This document shows positions 17,937-27,308 of a DNA stretch of 64,000 bases, piece by piece. Origin of the DNA: Planctomycetaceae bacterium (GTDB lineage Bacteria; Planctomycetota; Planctomycetia; Pirellulales; Pirellulaceae); contig JACKHM010000002.1 of assembly GCA_020638995.1 (NCBI GenBank), forward strand, positions 1,798,001 through 1,862,000, written 5' to 3'. Positions within the stretch are counted from its first letter, which is position 1. Every line of letters begins with the position of its first letter. The notes below the pieces were generated by a model. It worked only from the letters and a program-made list of their open reading frames with translations. It did no database searches and was not told the DNA's origin. The position numbers were made by a program, and so were the translations under genes.

Positions 17937-19358
17937 ATGTCTGACGTCGTATCCAAACTCTGGGGCTTCTGCCACACGCTGCGCCACGATGGCATCGACT
18001 ACGGCGATTACATCGAGCAGATCACGTTTCTCCTGTTCCTGAAGATGGCGGACGAGAAGGGCGTCCAAGTTCCCAAGGGCTGCGATTGGCCCAAGCTGCG
18101 GGACAAAGCCGGCTCGGAGCTGACGGACTTCTACGTCGATCTGCTACGCAAACTGGCGAAGCAACCGGGCATTCTCGGCGACATCTATGCCGAGGCGCAA
18201 TCGCGGTTCACCAACCCGGTCAATCTGAAGCGGCTCATCAACCTGATCGATGAAATCGAGTGGACTTCGCTCGGCGTGGACGTGAAAGCCGAGGCTTACG
18301 AAGGGCTGCTCGAACAGGCCGCCAACGAAGGCAAGAAAGGGGCCGGCCAGTATTTCACGCCGCGAGTTCTGATTCAGTCGATCGTCCGCGTGATGAAGCC
18401 CGATCCGCGTAAGCACAAGGAGTTCACCATCTGCGACCCGGCCTGCGGGACCGGCGGGTTTCTGGTCGCGGCGCACGAGTGGCTGGTCGAACAGTCGAAG
18501 GGAGCCCTCGACCGGGACGTCGCCAAGCGGGTGAAGCGGCAGACCTACTTCGCTCAGGAACTGGTCGCCCGGCCGCGACGGATGGCGTTGATGAACCTCT
18601 ACCTGCACGGCGTCGAGCCGCACATCACGCTCGGCGACACGATCTACGATCCGCCGTCGACCGAGCGGTTCGACGTGATCCTGACCAATCCGCCGTTCGG
18701 CACGAAGGGAGCGAATCAGGCTCCCACGCGCGACGACTTCACCATCGAGACCAGCAACAAGCAGCTCAACTTCGTGCAACACGTCGTCAACGCGCTGAAG
18801 CCGGGCGGGCGAGCCGCGATGGTGTTGCCGGACAACTGTCTGTTCGAGGGCAAGGCGGGCGAGGTCTTCGAGATCCTGATGCAGGACTGCAACCTGCACA
18901 CGGTCCTGCGCCTGCCGCGCGGCACGTTCACGCCTTACAGCCAGGGCGTGAAGGCCAACGTGATCTTCTTCCAGAAGGGGCTGCCGACCGAAGACGTCTG
19001 GATTTTCGACGCGCGGAGCAACGTCCCCGGCATCACGAAGAAGGACCGGCCGCTCAGCCCGCAGCACTTCGCCGAGTTCGAGCAGTGCTACGGCTCCGAC
19101 CCGAACGGCCAGTGCAAGCCGAAGCGCAAAGACCTGGGCGAGACCGGCCGCTTCCGTCGCTTCCACGCGACCGAGATTGCCGAGCGGTCGTACAAGCTCG
19201 ACATCACCTGGCTGAAGGACGAGTCGCTGGAATCGAGCGACGACCTCCCCGACCCGCAAGACCTCGCCACCGAAGCGATCACGGAACTGGAAGCGATCGT
19301 CGGCGACCTGCGCGAAATCGTCGCCCTCATCGAGCAGGAAGAGGGAGTCGAGGTATGA
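17937..19358 (+). CDS. hsdM: Type I DNA methyltransferase, HsdM subunit
   Basis: The start MSDVVSKLWGFCH at 17937 is typical for HsdM and is preferred over earlier frame extensions. The 473-residue enzyme has the N-terminal helical domain (DYIEQITFLLFLKMADEKG) and an N6-adenine methylase fold with SAM motif DPACGTGGFLV and catalytic NPPFG. It methylates the site chosen by HsdS and protects host DNA. Its stop overlaps the hsdS start (ATGA), showing translational coupling. GC content and third-position GC are visibly higher than in the neighbouring beta-propeller gene and in hsdS, suggesting a mosaic origin. The frame is intact. Confidence 0.95.
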   Translation: MSDVVSKLWGFCHTLRHDGIDYGDYIEQITFLLFLKMADEKGVQVPKGCDWPKLRDKAGSELTDFYVDLLRKLAKQPGILGDIYAEAQSRFTNPVNLKRLINLIDEIEWTSLGVDVKAEAYEGLLEQAANEGKKGAGQYFTPRVLIQSIVRVMKPDPRKHKEFTICDPACGTGGFLVAAHEWLVEQSKGALDRDVAKRVKRQTYFAQELVARPRRMALMNLYLHGVEPHITLGDTIYDPPSTERFDVILTNPPFGTKGANQAPTRDDFTIETSNKQLNFVQHVVNALKPGGRAAMVLPDNCLFEGKAGEVFEILMQDCNLHTVLRLPRGTFTPYSQGVKANVIFFQKGLPTEDVWIFDARSNVPGITKKDRPLSPQHFAEFEQCYGSDPNGQCKPKRKDLGETGRFRRFHATEIAERSYKLDITWLKDESLESSDDLPDPQDLATEAITELEAIVGDLREIVALIEQEEGVEV

Positions 19359-20416
19359 GCGTCCGGTCAAAACCCAACCGGGAGGGCGAGGCTACAGCCG
19401 AGCCGGAGCGAGATGGAAACGTGTTGCCGGAAGGATGGACAACTGCGACCTTTCGAGATTTGGTCGATGTGCTCGACAGCCGACGAATCCCAATCAATTC
19501 GGACGAACGTGCCAAGCGCTTGGGCGACGTTCCGTACTTCGGCGCGACCGGCCAAGTGGGCTGGATCGACGACTTCTTGTTCGACGAAGAAATCCTGCTG
19601 ATTGGAGAAGACGGCGCACCCTTCTTCGACAAGTCGAAACCGATTGCCTACATCGTTCGCGGCAAGAGCTGGGTCAACAACCACGCTCACGTCCTGCGAG
19701 CCAATGGCGACGCCACGTCGAACCTCTATCTCAAGTACTTCCTCGACTGGTTCGACTTCAACGGTTTCGTCAACGGCACAACCCGCCTCAAGCTGACTCA
19801 GGCCGCAATGAACTCAATTCCCGTTCGCGTCGCACCGTTGGCGGAGCAGCGGCGGATTGTGGGGAAGCTGGAGTTGCTGTTGGGGAAGGTGTCGTCCAGC
19901 CAGCAGCGTCTGTCGCGCTCTTCCGGTCTGCTGAAACGCTTCCGCCAATCCGTCCTCGCCGCCGCCTGCTCCGGCAAACTCACCGCCGACTGGCGCGAGG
20001 AGAACGAGGCACCCCCAATCGGCACACCGACCGAGATAGACATTCCCGCCGAGTTTCCCACGCTACCGGAATCGTGGAGTTGGGCGACGCTTGAATCGGT
20101 CTGCGTCAACGTTGTCGATTGCCCGCACTCAACGCCGAAATGGGCGGACACAGGGAAACTGTGTATCCGAACGACGAACTTTCGACCCGGCATTCTGGAC
20201 CTAACTGAAGTGCGGTTTGTCTCGGCTGAAACATTCAACGAGCGAATCGAACGGCTTCGCCCGGCACCCGGCGATATTGTCTACAGCCGGGAGGGCGGCA
20301 TTCTCGGACTCGCGTGTCAGATTCCACCCGGCATTGAGCTTTGTCTTGGCCAACGAATTATGCTCTTTCGAGTCGGATCAGAGTACGCGCCAACATTGCT
20401 GATGCACTGGCTTAAC

Positions 20417-22053
20417 CCTAATGTTGCAAAAATAGTTGCTATGTGGCGAGGGCTTCGAATATTTGCAACAAGCGTTGCTTGAGGTTCTTGCCGGTACAGA
20501 ATGTTAGCATCAGCTTGCCCGATGGAGTCGAAAGTCGACCGGCGCGTTGAATGACAGTACGGCGGATCGTGCTGACTTGCTCGAATTGCCACAACGTCGA
20601 TCGCTTGCGAGTCGTTGTGCGTGTCGGAGGCTCCAGTTGCATTTGCAAGTCACGGATCAAATTGTAGGCGAACAAGCTCGCTAACAAATACGTCTCGTTG
20701 CCACAGCGCTTGCGAACGGGAATGTAATCCATGTGGCACTGCGTCTTGAGTTCGCCGAACACACCTTCCTGCGAACCGCGGCCACTGTGGTAATCGACAA
20801 GATGCGCTGCCGTCAGGTCCTTGTTCGTCACGATGACTTTGAATTCATAACCGTACTCGTAAGGCTCAAAAAGATCGAGCTGCACGGGCCCCTTCTGTTG
20901 TTGCTTGGCACGCGTGCGGAACATCACGAAACGACAACGACGTGGCCAGGACTTCGGCTTCCATTGTGTCTCGAAGTAGGATCGCTCCTCGTCCATCACA
21001 GACCACCGTTGGCGGCCTTCGATCAGCCGCTTCAACTCGACGAAGCGTTCGAACGGAACGCTGATCGTATACTGGATGTCTTGCTTGGTGAGCGCCGTCA
21101 CAATCTCGTCACTGAAGAACGCACTGTCCATCCGCACTTCGATGACGACGCCCGGCAGACGATCTCGCACCTGCTGCACGCATTGCAGGATGAATTCTCT
21201 GGCTCCGTTCGAATCATGGACGTTGCCCGAGCGATGCAGGAAGTCGAACACTTGGCCAGTCTGAGCCAGCGTGCAGAACAGCGGATAGTAGCTGCGCGAT
21301 CCTTTCTTCTTCTTGTTGAAGCCGACCGCACTTCCTTCGGCGCGGCGTTTGGTCGACTGTACCGAACCATCAAAGTCGAGCGTAACGCGCGGCAACGCCA
21401 GCGAACCAAGCCGTTCCAACACCATGTCGGTTAACAGTTGCCGCAGTTTGTCGACGGATTGCCGGTCCGCTTCTTTCAGCATGCGGCTGATCGTGGCAAT
21501 ATCCGGCAGTTGCTTGAGCCCCAAGACACGCTGCACCAACGGATCGTCTTGGTAATGAGCGGCGTCACGCAGTTCGCGATAGCCGAGCAGCACATGGACG
21601 ACAAGTTGCATGAAGAGGGTTCCACGACCGTAGATCTTACCTGACGGCAGATGGCGGAAGCATTTGTGCAACCGATTGTTGAACGAGATCACCTGAAAGA
21701 ACTTCTGAATCACGACCAAGCCAGCAAACGAAGTGAGCCGATGATCTTCGAACCGCAATTCTGGCACGGCAGTCGCTTTCGACCGCACACTTTTTCTGCT
21801 ACGCTTCACGCTCGTACCTCTTTGGTTTCACGTTGTTTAGTTTTGGCAAACAAACAATACCAAAGAGGTCTTTTCGTTTGTATGGGCAGTTCTTTTCCGT
21901 CAGCCCAAATACGGAAAAGAAAACTGCAACCAGGACGTGTTGCCACAGTTCACGAAACGTGAACTCTACCGACGCCACCCTGACAAGCAGGAAACACAGC
22001 AAAACCAACCGTCATCCTCTTCACGCAGACGGATTTTATGCAACTCCAGTGTC
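20417..22053 (-). mobile_element. IS1380-family element inside hsdS
   Basis: The ~1637-bp element has weakly similar ends sharing GTTGCA about seven bases in (CCTAATGTTGCAAAAAT and, inverted, ACTGGAGTTGCATAAAAT). It is flanked by the short direct repeat AAC (20414-20416 and 22054-22056). The boundaries were set by restoring the hsdS frame. The upstream part of the element (21830-21960) contains long inverted repeats around the transposase promoter (AATACCAAAGAGGTC, CCGTATTTGG). Confidence 0.85.
20439..21809 (-). CDS. IS1380-family transposase
   Basis: The 456-residue transposase shows the IS1380 signature: first catalytic Asp in VTLDFDGSVQSTK, second in VRMDSAFFSDEIV, and the final Glu region in VDYHSGRGSQEGVFGELKTQ. 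Length and domain order agree with complete members. The frame is intact, so the element may still be mobile. It reads against hsdS. Confidence 0.93.
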   Translation of the reverse strand: MKRSRKSVRSKATAVPELRFEDHRLTSFAGLVVIQKFFQVISFNNRLHKCFRHLPSGKIYGRGTLFMQLVVHVLLGYRELRDAAHYQDDPLVQRVLGLKQLPDIATISRMLKEADRQSVDKLRQLLTDMVLERLGSLALPRVTLDFDGSVQSTKRRAEGSAVGFNKKKKGSRSYYPLFCTLAQTGQVFDFLHRSGNVHDSNGAREFILQCVQQVRDRLPGVVIEVRMDSAFFSDEIVTALTKQDIQYTISVPFERFVELKRLIEGRQRWSVMDEERSYFETQWKPKSWPRRCRFVMFRTRAKQQQKGPVQLDLFEPYEYGYEFKVIVTNKDLTAAHLVDYHSGRGSQEGVFGELKTQCHMDYIPVRKRCGNETYLLASLFAYNLIRDLQMQLEPPTRTTTRKRSTLWQFEQVSTIRRTVIQRAGRLSTPSGKLMLTFCTGKNLKQRLLQIFEALAT

Positions 22054-22484
22054 AACAGTCCCGTCATCACCCATCGCGTCCAAGAACTCACCGGCGGCAG
22101 CGCGTCTCCGCACTTGAACGTCCGAGACATCAAAGCGTTTCCAACACCCGTTCCCCCGCTTCCCGAGCAACAAGAAATCGTGCGTCGAGTCGAAAAGCTG
22201 TTCGCGTTCGCGGACCAGATCGAGTCCCGGCTGAGGCAGGCGCAAGCGCACGTCGACCGCCTCACGCAGTCGCTCCTGGCCAAAGCCTTCCGAGGCGAAC
22301 TCGTTCCCACCGAACACACCCTCGCCACCGCCGCCGGCCGCGACTACGAACCCGCCAGCGAACTCTTGGCCCGCATCCGTGCCGAGCGTGACAACGGCGC
22401 ACCTGAGAAGCCCAAAGCCAATCGTCGCAAGCGAACTCCCAACGCCAAGTCGCGTTGATAGAAGCCACTCGTTGAGAAGCAGCC

Positions 22485-23984
22485 ATGAATCGCAAGAAGC
22501 CCACACCGAACCCTAAAGGCGATCAACGCAGCCCCGTTACGACGCATGGCGGATCAGACCAAAGTTCGACTCTCCCCGCAACTAATCCGAGCAACCCACT
22601 GGCGGCTGGCGACGCGACCGTCTTGGAGACGCTCCAGGAAATCGCAAAGCTGCTCAAGGCGGACAAGAAGGCCAAGGACTGGTGGGACAAGTTCGCCACC
22701 ATATCCACCTTTGCTTCCGCGCTTGTGATCGCGGCGATTGGCTGGTACTTCACCCATACCCAAGCAGTACGGGAAAACAAATTGACGGAACTGGATCTCC
22801 TGGTCAAGTTCATGCCGTATCTCACGGGCGAGGAAGAGGAGCCGAAGAAACTAGCCATCACCTCGATTTCACGACTCGGCAGCCCCGAACTGGCGGCCAG
22901 CGTGGCGGCGGCAAACCCAAGTCTCGGCACGTTGGCGGGAGTAATCGCGATCGCAGAGACGCCGGGATTGTCGGCCCAAGACTTGGAACACGCCAACGTC
23001 GCGACACAAAGCATTCTCTCCAACTTTCCCGTGGCGACGATTCGGTTTGCCACGGACCGCTCGTTGGAAGCGGGGACCACAATCAGCTATGGCACCAAGC
23101 GCGCCGGCCTTTCGTACGGTGAGGGAATAGTCAGTATTCCTCCGACGCATAAGGTCGGGGCGATTGAGATGCCGAGTTTCTGGCGGAAGGCGCAGGAAGA
23201 TAAGCACGTCATGCTGCGTTCGGTTACAGCTTACGACGAAAGCCAGCTATTCAGTAGCCTCGACGCAGACTTGGCGCAGTCGGGCAGCGACGAGATCACG
23301 GTCTATGTGCCCGGCTACAACATGAGCTTTCAATCAGCCATGATGCGTTCTGCACAATTGGTGCATGACCTGCAATTGGATTCGCCGACCGTCCTCTTCA
23401 GTTGGCCCTCCGCAGGACGCGCTACGTCCTATCTCGCCGATACGAGCGCAGCCGAAGCAGCAGTGGCCGACTTCAGCGAGTTCATCAAGCGATTGAAAGC
23501 CAACACCAAGGCCAAACAACTCAACATCATTGGACACAGCATGGGTTGCCGAATTGTGCTCAAGTCACTGGCGGAAATCTCCGTGGCGACGCCGGATGCC
23601 ACGGAGGCCATGCTGAACGAACTCGTTCTTGTTGCACCGGATGTCGATCGGGACATATTCGCCGATCAACTCGGGCCAGCAGCCATTCGCCTCGCCAGCC
23701 GCGTGACTCTCTATGTCTTCGACAACGATGCCGCATTAGCGGCTGCGAGAACCATGAATGCCTCGCCCCGTCTCGGTGAATCGTCGGCCGGTCTCGTTAT
23801 CATGCCCGGCCTGGAGACGATCGTCGTGGAATCGGCGAACAGCTTTTTTGAAACCTCGTATTTCGCCGCCAGCCCATTCTTGGGAGATTTGCGTCAACTG
23901 CTTCAGGGTGCTCCCGCCGCAAAACGTTTCGGTCTTCGCCCGGCAGTCTCTAACGGCATGACGTATTGGATCTTAACCAATTGA
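22485..23984 (+). CDS. Membrane-anchored alpha/beta hydrolase (DUF900-like)
   Basis: The 499-residue protein has a polar N-terminus, one membrane helix (~65-87, FASALVIAAIGWYFTHTQAV) and a helical linker. A C-terminal hydrolase domain follows with VYVPGYNMSF (oxyanion region), VLFSWPSAGR and the nucleophile elbow GHSMGCR. These are hallmarks of DUF900-type hydrolases. It begins 27 bases after hsdS on the same strand, so it belongs to the restriction operon. Such linkage suggests a membrane-acting defence effector, but the substrate is unknown. The frame is intact. The catalytic Asp and His are less certain (APDVDRD, and no obvious late His). Confidence 0.82.
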   Translation: MNRKKPTPNPKGDQRSPVTTHGGSDQSSTLPATNPSNPLAAGDATVLETLQEIAKLLKADKKAKDWWDKFATISTFASALVIAAIGWYFTHTQAVRENKLTELDLLVKFMPYLTGEEEEPKKLAITSISRLGSPELAASVAAANPSLGTLAGVIAIAETPGLSAQDLEHANVATQSILSNFPVATIRFATDRSLEAGTTISYGTKRAGLSYGEGIVSIPPTHKVGAIEMPSFWRKAQEDKHVMLRSVTAYDESQLFSSLDADLAQSGSDEITVYVPGYNMSFQSAMMRSAQLVHDLQLDSPTVLFSWPSAGRATSYLADTSAAEAAVADFSEFIKRLKANTKAKQLNIIGHSMGCRIVLKSLAEISVATPDATEAMLNELVLVAPDVDRDIFADQLGPAAIRLASRVTLYVFDNDAALAAARTMNASPRLGESSAGLVIMPGLETIVVESANSFFETSYFAASPFLGDLRQLLQGAPAAKRFGLRPAVSNGMTYWILTN

Positions 23985-24035
23985 ACCAATCAACTGCGCT
24001 CGACGACCGCTGCCAGAATTCGACCTTGACGATGC

Positions 24036-24215
24036 TCAAGCCGCCTCACGCGGCAACCCGCCGCTCGCCTGAAGGTACTTGAGCCGCATCTTACTGACCG
24101 TACGACGGATGCCAAACAACAGCGGCGGCACTTCGCGTTGGTACGCTTCCAACTCGTCGGACATCTCGCGTTTGCGCGCCTCGTTCGGCCAGTCGCTGTC
24201 TCGCCACGGCGGGCA
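24036..24215 (-). pseudogene. C-terminal remnant of an unrecognised protein
   Basis: An open minus frame without a start encodes about 59 residues: WRDSDWPNEARKREMSDELE, then AYQREVPPLLFGIRRTVSKM and a tail ending PREAA. It has protein-like composition and ends five bases before the stop of the mrr gene. No start codon or ribosome site is visible, so it is probably a gene tail left by rearrangement. Confidence 0.4.
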
Positions 24216-24220
24216 TAGGG

Positions 24221-25081
24221 TTACGTTCGATACTCGTCAAAGAACTTCTGATCGACTTCGTAGGTAGTTCGTGGCGTCACGCCTAATTCGAGCGACTCAA
24301 ATAGCTCAACGAGATCATCGCCGTTTACCAGTTCGATCGGCTTTGCACCATCACGCCGAGCTTCTTTCTTAGCCTCAACGGTAAAGACTCCCGTGGTGAT
24401 GATGATTCCCTTGTCGGCACGTCCCTCCATCGCACCCCGGAAGTCACGAACTTGACTTGGCGTCACAGAGCCTTGATATCGCTTGCATTGAAACAGCACG
24501 GTAAAACTGACGAATTTGTTGACCTGGAGAATGCCAATTCCGTCGATTCCGCCGTCACCGCTCTTCCCGGTTACTGTCACTTGCTCAAATCCGTTCTCAC
24601 GAAGTAGTCGCTGGCAAAGACGTTCAAAACCGGCTGGAGGCAGGCTCTTTATGACTTCGAGCAAATCAGTTCCATAATCGACGTCATGTTCATCTGGCTG
24701 CTCGTCCGTCATTTCATCGTCTTGTGTTTCTGTTTTCTCGGCTTTCTTCTTCTTGTATCGTTTGGCGACGGTCTTGAAGAACACTAGAGAGTCGAATGTT
24801 CCTAGGTCGATTTTGTTGCCCTCTTCCGTGAGCGTCCATACGCCGCGCTTGGACGAATCCAAGATCCCGCCACTCACCAAGTACATTCGTGCCCAGTGGA
24901 CCTGATTGTACACCCGCGATTGCCCGCTCTTCAAAATGACCGATTGCTCTTCGTCTGGAATGTTCAGTCGTTCAATTACTTTGTCCGTAACTTCGGACGA
25001 TGTACCGGACCCACCGGACTCGCGTAATACCTCGATGATCGGTTTCAGGAACCGTATGAACTGGGGACCCTTGGCTTTCAC
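24221..25081 (-). CDS. mrr: Mrr-type restriction endonuclease
   Basis: The 286-residue protein has an N-terminal winged helix (Mrr_N: LKPIIEVLRESGGSGTSSEV), a charged linker rich in Lys/Glu, and a C-terminal Mrr nuclease domain (GFERLCQRLLRENGFEQVTV, GKSGDGGIDGIG, FQCKRYQG) with the D-QxK catalytic set. Such enzymes cut methylated or foreign DNA. The start is GTG at 25079-25081, overlapping the stop of the small gene upstream (GTGA), so the two are translationally coupled. The frame is intact. It lies next to the type I system, forming a small restriction island. Confidence 0.92.
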   Translation of the reverse strand: MKAKGPQFIRFLKPIIEVLRESGGSGTSSEVTDKVIERLNIPDEEQSVILKSGQSRVYNQVHWARMYLVSGGILDSSKRGVWTLTEEGNKIDLGTFDSLVFFKTVAKRYKKKKAEKTETQDDEMTDEQPDEHDVDYGTDLLEVIKSLPPAGFERLCQRLLRENGFEQVTVTGKSGDGGIDGIGILQVNKFVSFTVLFQCKRYQGSVTPSQVRDFRGAMEGRADKGIIITTGVFTVEAKKEARRDGAKPIELVNGDDLVELFESLELGVTPRTTYEVDQKFFDEYRT

Positions 25082-25230
25082 GGGCGAATCGCTTTCCTGG
25101 TTCGATTGGTGGACTTGTCGTAGCGGCTGATTTCGTCGTTGTAGACCGACTCCGCGATTTCCCAGCGATCGCGAGGTTCGGCGACGTCTTCGACTTGGCC
25201 GATTGCGGCGGCGAGTGGTGGAGCGAGCAT
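25078..25230 (-). CDS. Small protein translationally coupled to mrr
   Basis: The 50-residue product MLAPPLAAAIGQVEDVAEPR...TRKAIRP ends in a TGA that overlaps the GTG start of mrr. It is charged, has no membrane segment and matches no family I know. It could be the N-terminal remnant of a larger gene disrupted by mrr or a genuine small partner. The tight coupling favours real translation. Confidence 0.5.
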   Translation of the reverse strand: MLAPPLAAAIGQVEDVAEPRDRWEIAESVYNDEISRYDKSTNRTRKAIRP

Positions 25231-25524
25231 GGGTGAGCCCTAAGTAGAAAGCACACCTCTCGCGTGTGCAATCAGAAGGTTGGCACCAAGGAAGGCAGCA
25301 ACGCTAGAGGTGTGTGCGAGCAGTCTACAGCACCGAAGATGCGACTGCCAAGAAATAAGTTCGGCCCGGCAAGGAGGGGCAGAATCCTTGAGGGGCCTAT
25401 CTCGGCGAGGTGGGGCAGAAACCTTGCCGAGCTGTTTTGATTTTACCATCGAAAACGGCCGACGCAATCAGTCAAAACATGTGACAGTTATCGAAGCTCG
25501 CGAGACTGCTACAATTCCGCACCG

Positions 25525-25731
25525 ATGAACCGTATCACAAGATCATCGGACGAAGCACATACCAAGCTGAAAACGCTTGGCTTCTCTTGCGGCGACGTGG
25601 CGTTCATCCGCGACGGGCAAAAGGTTTGGCAGGTGTACGCCCATCGCGGCCAACAGAAAGTCATTGCCGAAGCGTTAACGCAAGATAAAGCTTGGGCGGA
25701 AGCGGCGCGGATGGCGGAAGTGACGAATTGA
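25525..25731 (+). CDS. Small hypothetical protein
   Basis: The 68-residue product starts MNRITRSSDEAHTKLKTLGF and has an alternating fold-like pattern (VAFIRDGQKVWQVYAHRGQQ, then KVIAEALTQDKAWAEAARMA). No known domain. It stands alone on the plus strand, with 294 bases before it and 259 after it in which I see no gene. Confidence 0.5.
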   Translation: MNRITRSSDEAHTKLKTLGFSCGDVAFIRDGQKVWQVYAHRGQQKVIAEALTQDKAWAEAARMAEVTN

Positions 25732-25990
25732 AAGTGGACTCGCCGCTGAAATCACACACCGCGTAAAGGCCAGGGGGATCGTGGGGCAACATCGCACAGT
25801 GTGAAATTCACAGCTCGAAGTAGACAGGTTGAATCCGCGATCGAGAGTTAGACGATACCCGCAGTAGAACCCCTATTTCGGCCGAGATAGGGCGATAGCC
25901 ATCAAGTACACCTGCCCCGTGATTGGTGGCTCGTTTTGTTGCGATAAAGTTCCAAGCCGCACGGGTCCAATCTCGCTAAGGACTCATTTG

Positions 25991-26365
25991 CTACGGATCG
26001 GACAAGGGTCGTTCCAGAGCTTCTACCATCTTACGGATTTCGTGAGTCCAGTGCCCGTCCCAGCCGACTTCTCTTTCGTACGGCAATTTCGCAACGTAAC
26101 CGAAGAACCAGAAGTAATAGCCGCGAATGTTGTCCCGATTGACGCCAACCACCAACGGCATCGATGCCTTCTCACCCCAAGGGAAGTCGATCGTTAGTTC
26201 ACGGGCTGACTGTGCTTCAAGCTGCTGTAACACAAACTTACAGCCTTGGTTCTTTGTCGGTCCCCAGCACGCCAAATAGCAGCACGCAAACGTCACGACG
26301 ATGGCGAGCGTTCTGATAGAGAAATTTGGTCGCACTCGGGTCACTTTATCGCTCTTGCTGTCCAT
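25991..26365 (-). CDS. Hypothetical single-pass membrane protein
   Basis: 124 residues. The N-terminal stretch RPNFSIRTLAIVVTFACCYLACW looks like the cytoplasmic-basic plus membrane-helix start seen in many small planctomycete membrane proteins. A soluble domain follows with several Trp and Gly (WGEKASMPLVVGVNRDN, YYFWFFGYVA). No function is recognised. It is isolated, with hypothetical neighbours. Confidence 0.6.
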   Translation of the reverse strand: MDSKSDKVTRVRPNFSIRTLAIVVTFACCYLACWGPTKNQGCKFVLQQLEAQSARELTIDFPWGEKASMPLVVGVNRDNIRGYYFWFFGYVAKLPYEREVGWDGHWTHEIRKMVEALERPLSDP

Positions 26366-26525
26366 GCCGGCATTTTAACTTCTATCGCGGACTGACGGTG
26401 CTCCCTCAGCAATCACAGGGTGTCGTGCGTCGTTACGGACAATACTTTACCGGTTGGATCTCGGGTGCAACTTGGTTACGCTTTGAGTCTGTTAGACGCA
26501 GCATCAAATCAGCGAGGGCAGTTCG

Positions 26526-26747
26526 ATGGCAAGATTCAAACGACCAGGCGCGGAGCAAGAGGCAATCCACCAGATGGGAGAGCAGTTGGCCGATAAACTC
26601 GGTATCCCAATCGAGCATGTTCGGTTTGCGACTTACAACTATCACGACGGATCGCAATGGACGCTGGTTGCGCGGTGGGAGAAGTTGAACGGCGACAATT
26701 GGGAGCAGGTCGACGCGTTTGATATACCGGGTGGGCTGGGACATTGA
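26526..26747 (+). CDS. Small hypothetical protein
   Basis: 73 residues, MARFKRPGAEQEAIHQMGEQ, then LADKLGIPIEHVRFATYNYH and WTLVARWEKLNGDNWEQVDA. Composition is protein-like with a short helix and strands; no family was recognised. The stop is at 26747, and about 200 bases without a gene follow. Confidence 0.45.
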   Translation: MARFKRPGAEQEAIHQMGEQLADKLGIPIEHVRFATYNYHDGSQWTLVARWEKLNGDNWEQVDAFDIPGGLGH

Positions 26748-26953
26748 TTGCGACGTGCAAGCGAACCTTGCAACAGTGGCAATGCTCTCCGCATGGTGAA
26801 CGTCACGCTAATGCGGCACACTGCTTGACTCCGGTTAGTTCGTCGATGAGTGCATCGAGAGACATAGCCATACCTGCAACCGTCCTGAACAAAGAGAATC
26901 GGAGCCGAATATGCTAACTCGGCAGCATCAACCCCTGCAATCAGCACGCTCAT

Positions 26954-27265
26954 CTACTTCTGCTTCGGCGTCGTAAGTGCCTCGGCCAGAGTCATTCGCT
27001 TGAGTCGAAGCCGTAGCGCCTCGGGCGTGATCCCGATTTCACGAGCCCAACTGGGAATGGATTGTGTCTTGCCGGCGTACGTCACGTGTCTCGCATTAGG
27101 GAGTTTTAGTTTGCTTCTGCGCAGATGTACGGCGGTTAGAGTCCGTCCCGTTTGCTTGGCGGCTTCCGCTGGCGGTAACTCACGGAGCAAACGAAGCTCT
27201 TCTTTTGTCCAGACATTTGCGCCTTTCGGTGGGATCGTGCCGCGTTGTTTGTGGGTAAGGCTCAA
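26954..27265 (-). CDS. Putative DNA-binding SANT/Myb-like small protein
   Basis: The 103-residue protein has WTKEELRLLRELPPAEAAKQ followed by TGRTLTAVHLRRSKLKLP, the pattern of a SANT/Myb-like helix-turn-helix. A second helix-rich unit follows (WAREIGITPEALRLRLKRM). This is consistent with DNA binding, but the target is unknown. It is convergent or isolated with respect to its neighbours. Confidence 0.55.
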   Translation of the reverse strand: MSLTHKQRGTIPPKGANVWTKEELRLLRELPPAEAAKQTGRTLTAVHLRRSKLKLPNARHVTYAGKTQSIPSWAREIGITPEALRLRLKRMTLAEALTTPKQK

Positions 27266-27308
27266 CTTCTTGCGTGTCGTGTCATCAAGCCGTTTCCCAA
27301 GATTCGCC

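Larger units (their letters stand above)
19355..22458 (+). pseudogene. hsdS: Type I specificity subunit HsdS, split by IS1380 element
   Basis: The first half (19355-20416) carries target-recognition domain 1, a conserved helix (LAEQRRIVGKLELLLGKV) and most of recognition domain 2. The IS interrupts after LLMHWLN. The second half (22054-22458) resumes SPVITHRVQELTGGSASPHL, then LPEQQEIVRRVEKLFAFADQ and the C-terminal tail. Removing 20417-22056 restores one uninterrupted frame. Without HsdS the complex cannot choose a target, so this restriction system is probably off unless the IS excises precisely. The hydrolase gene downstream would also be separated from its promoter. Confidence 0.93.

Noticed and set aside
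18479..19354. Long in-frame extension upstream of hsdS
   Set aside because: Arg/Ala-rich out-of-frame reading of hsdM; the ATGA overlap gives the natural start at 19355.
18144..19370. 408-residue minus-strand frame opposite hsdM
   Set aside because: Caused by high third-position GC in hsdM; the sense gene has all methylase motifs.
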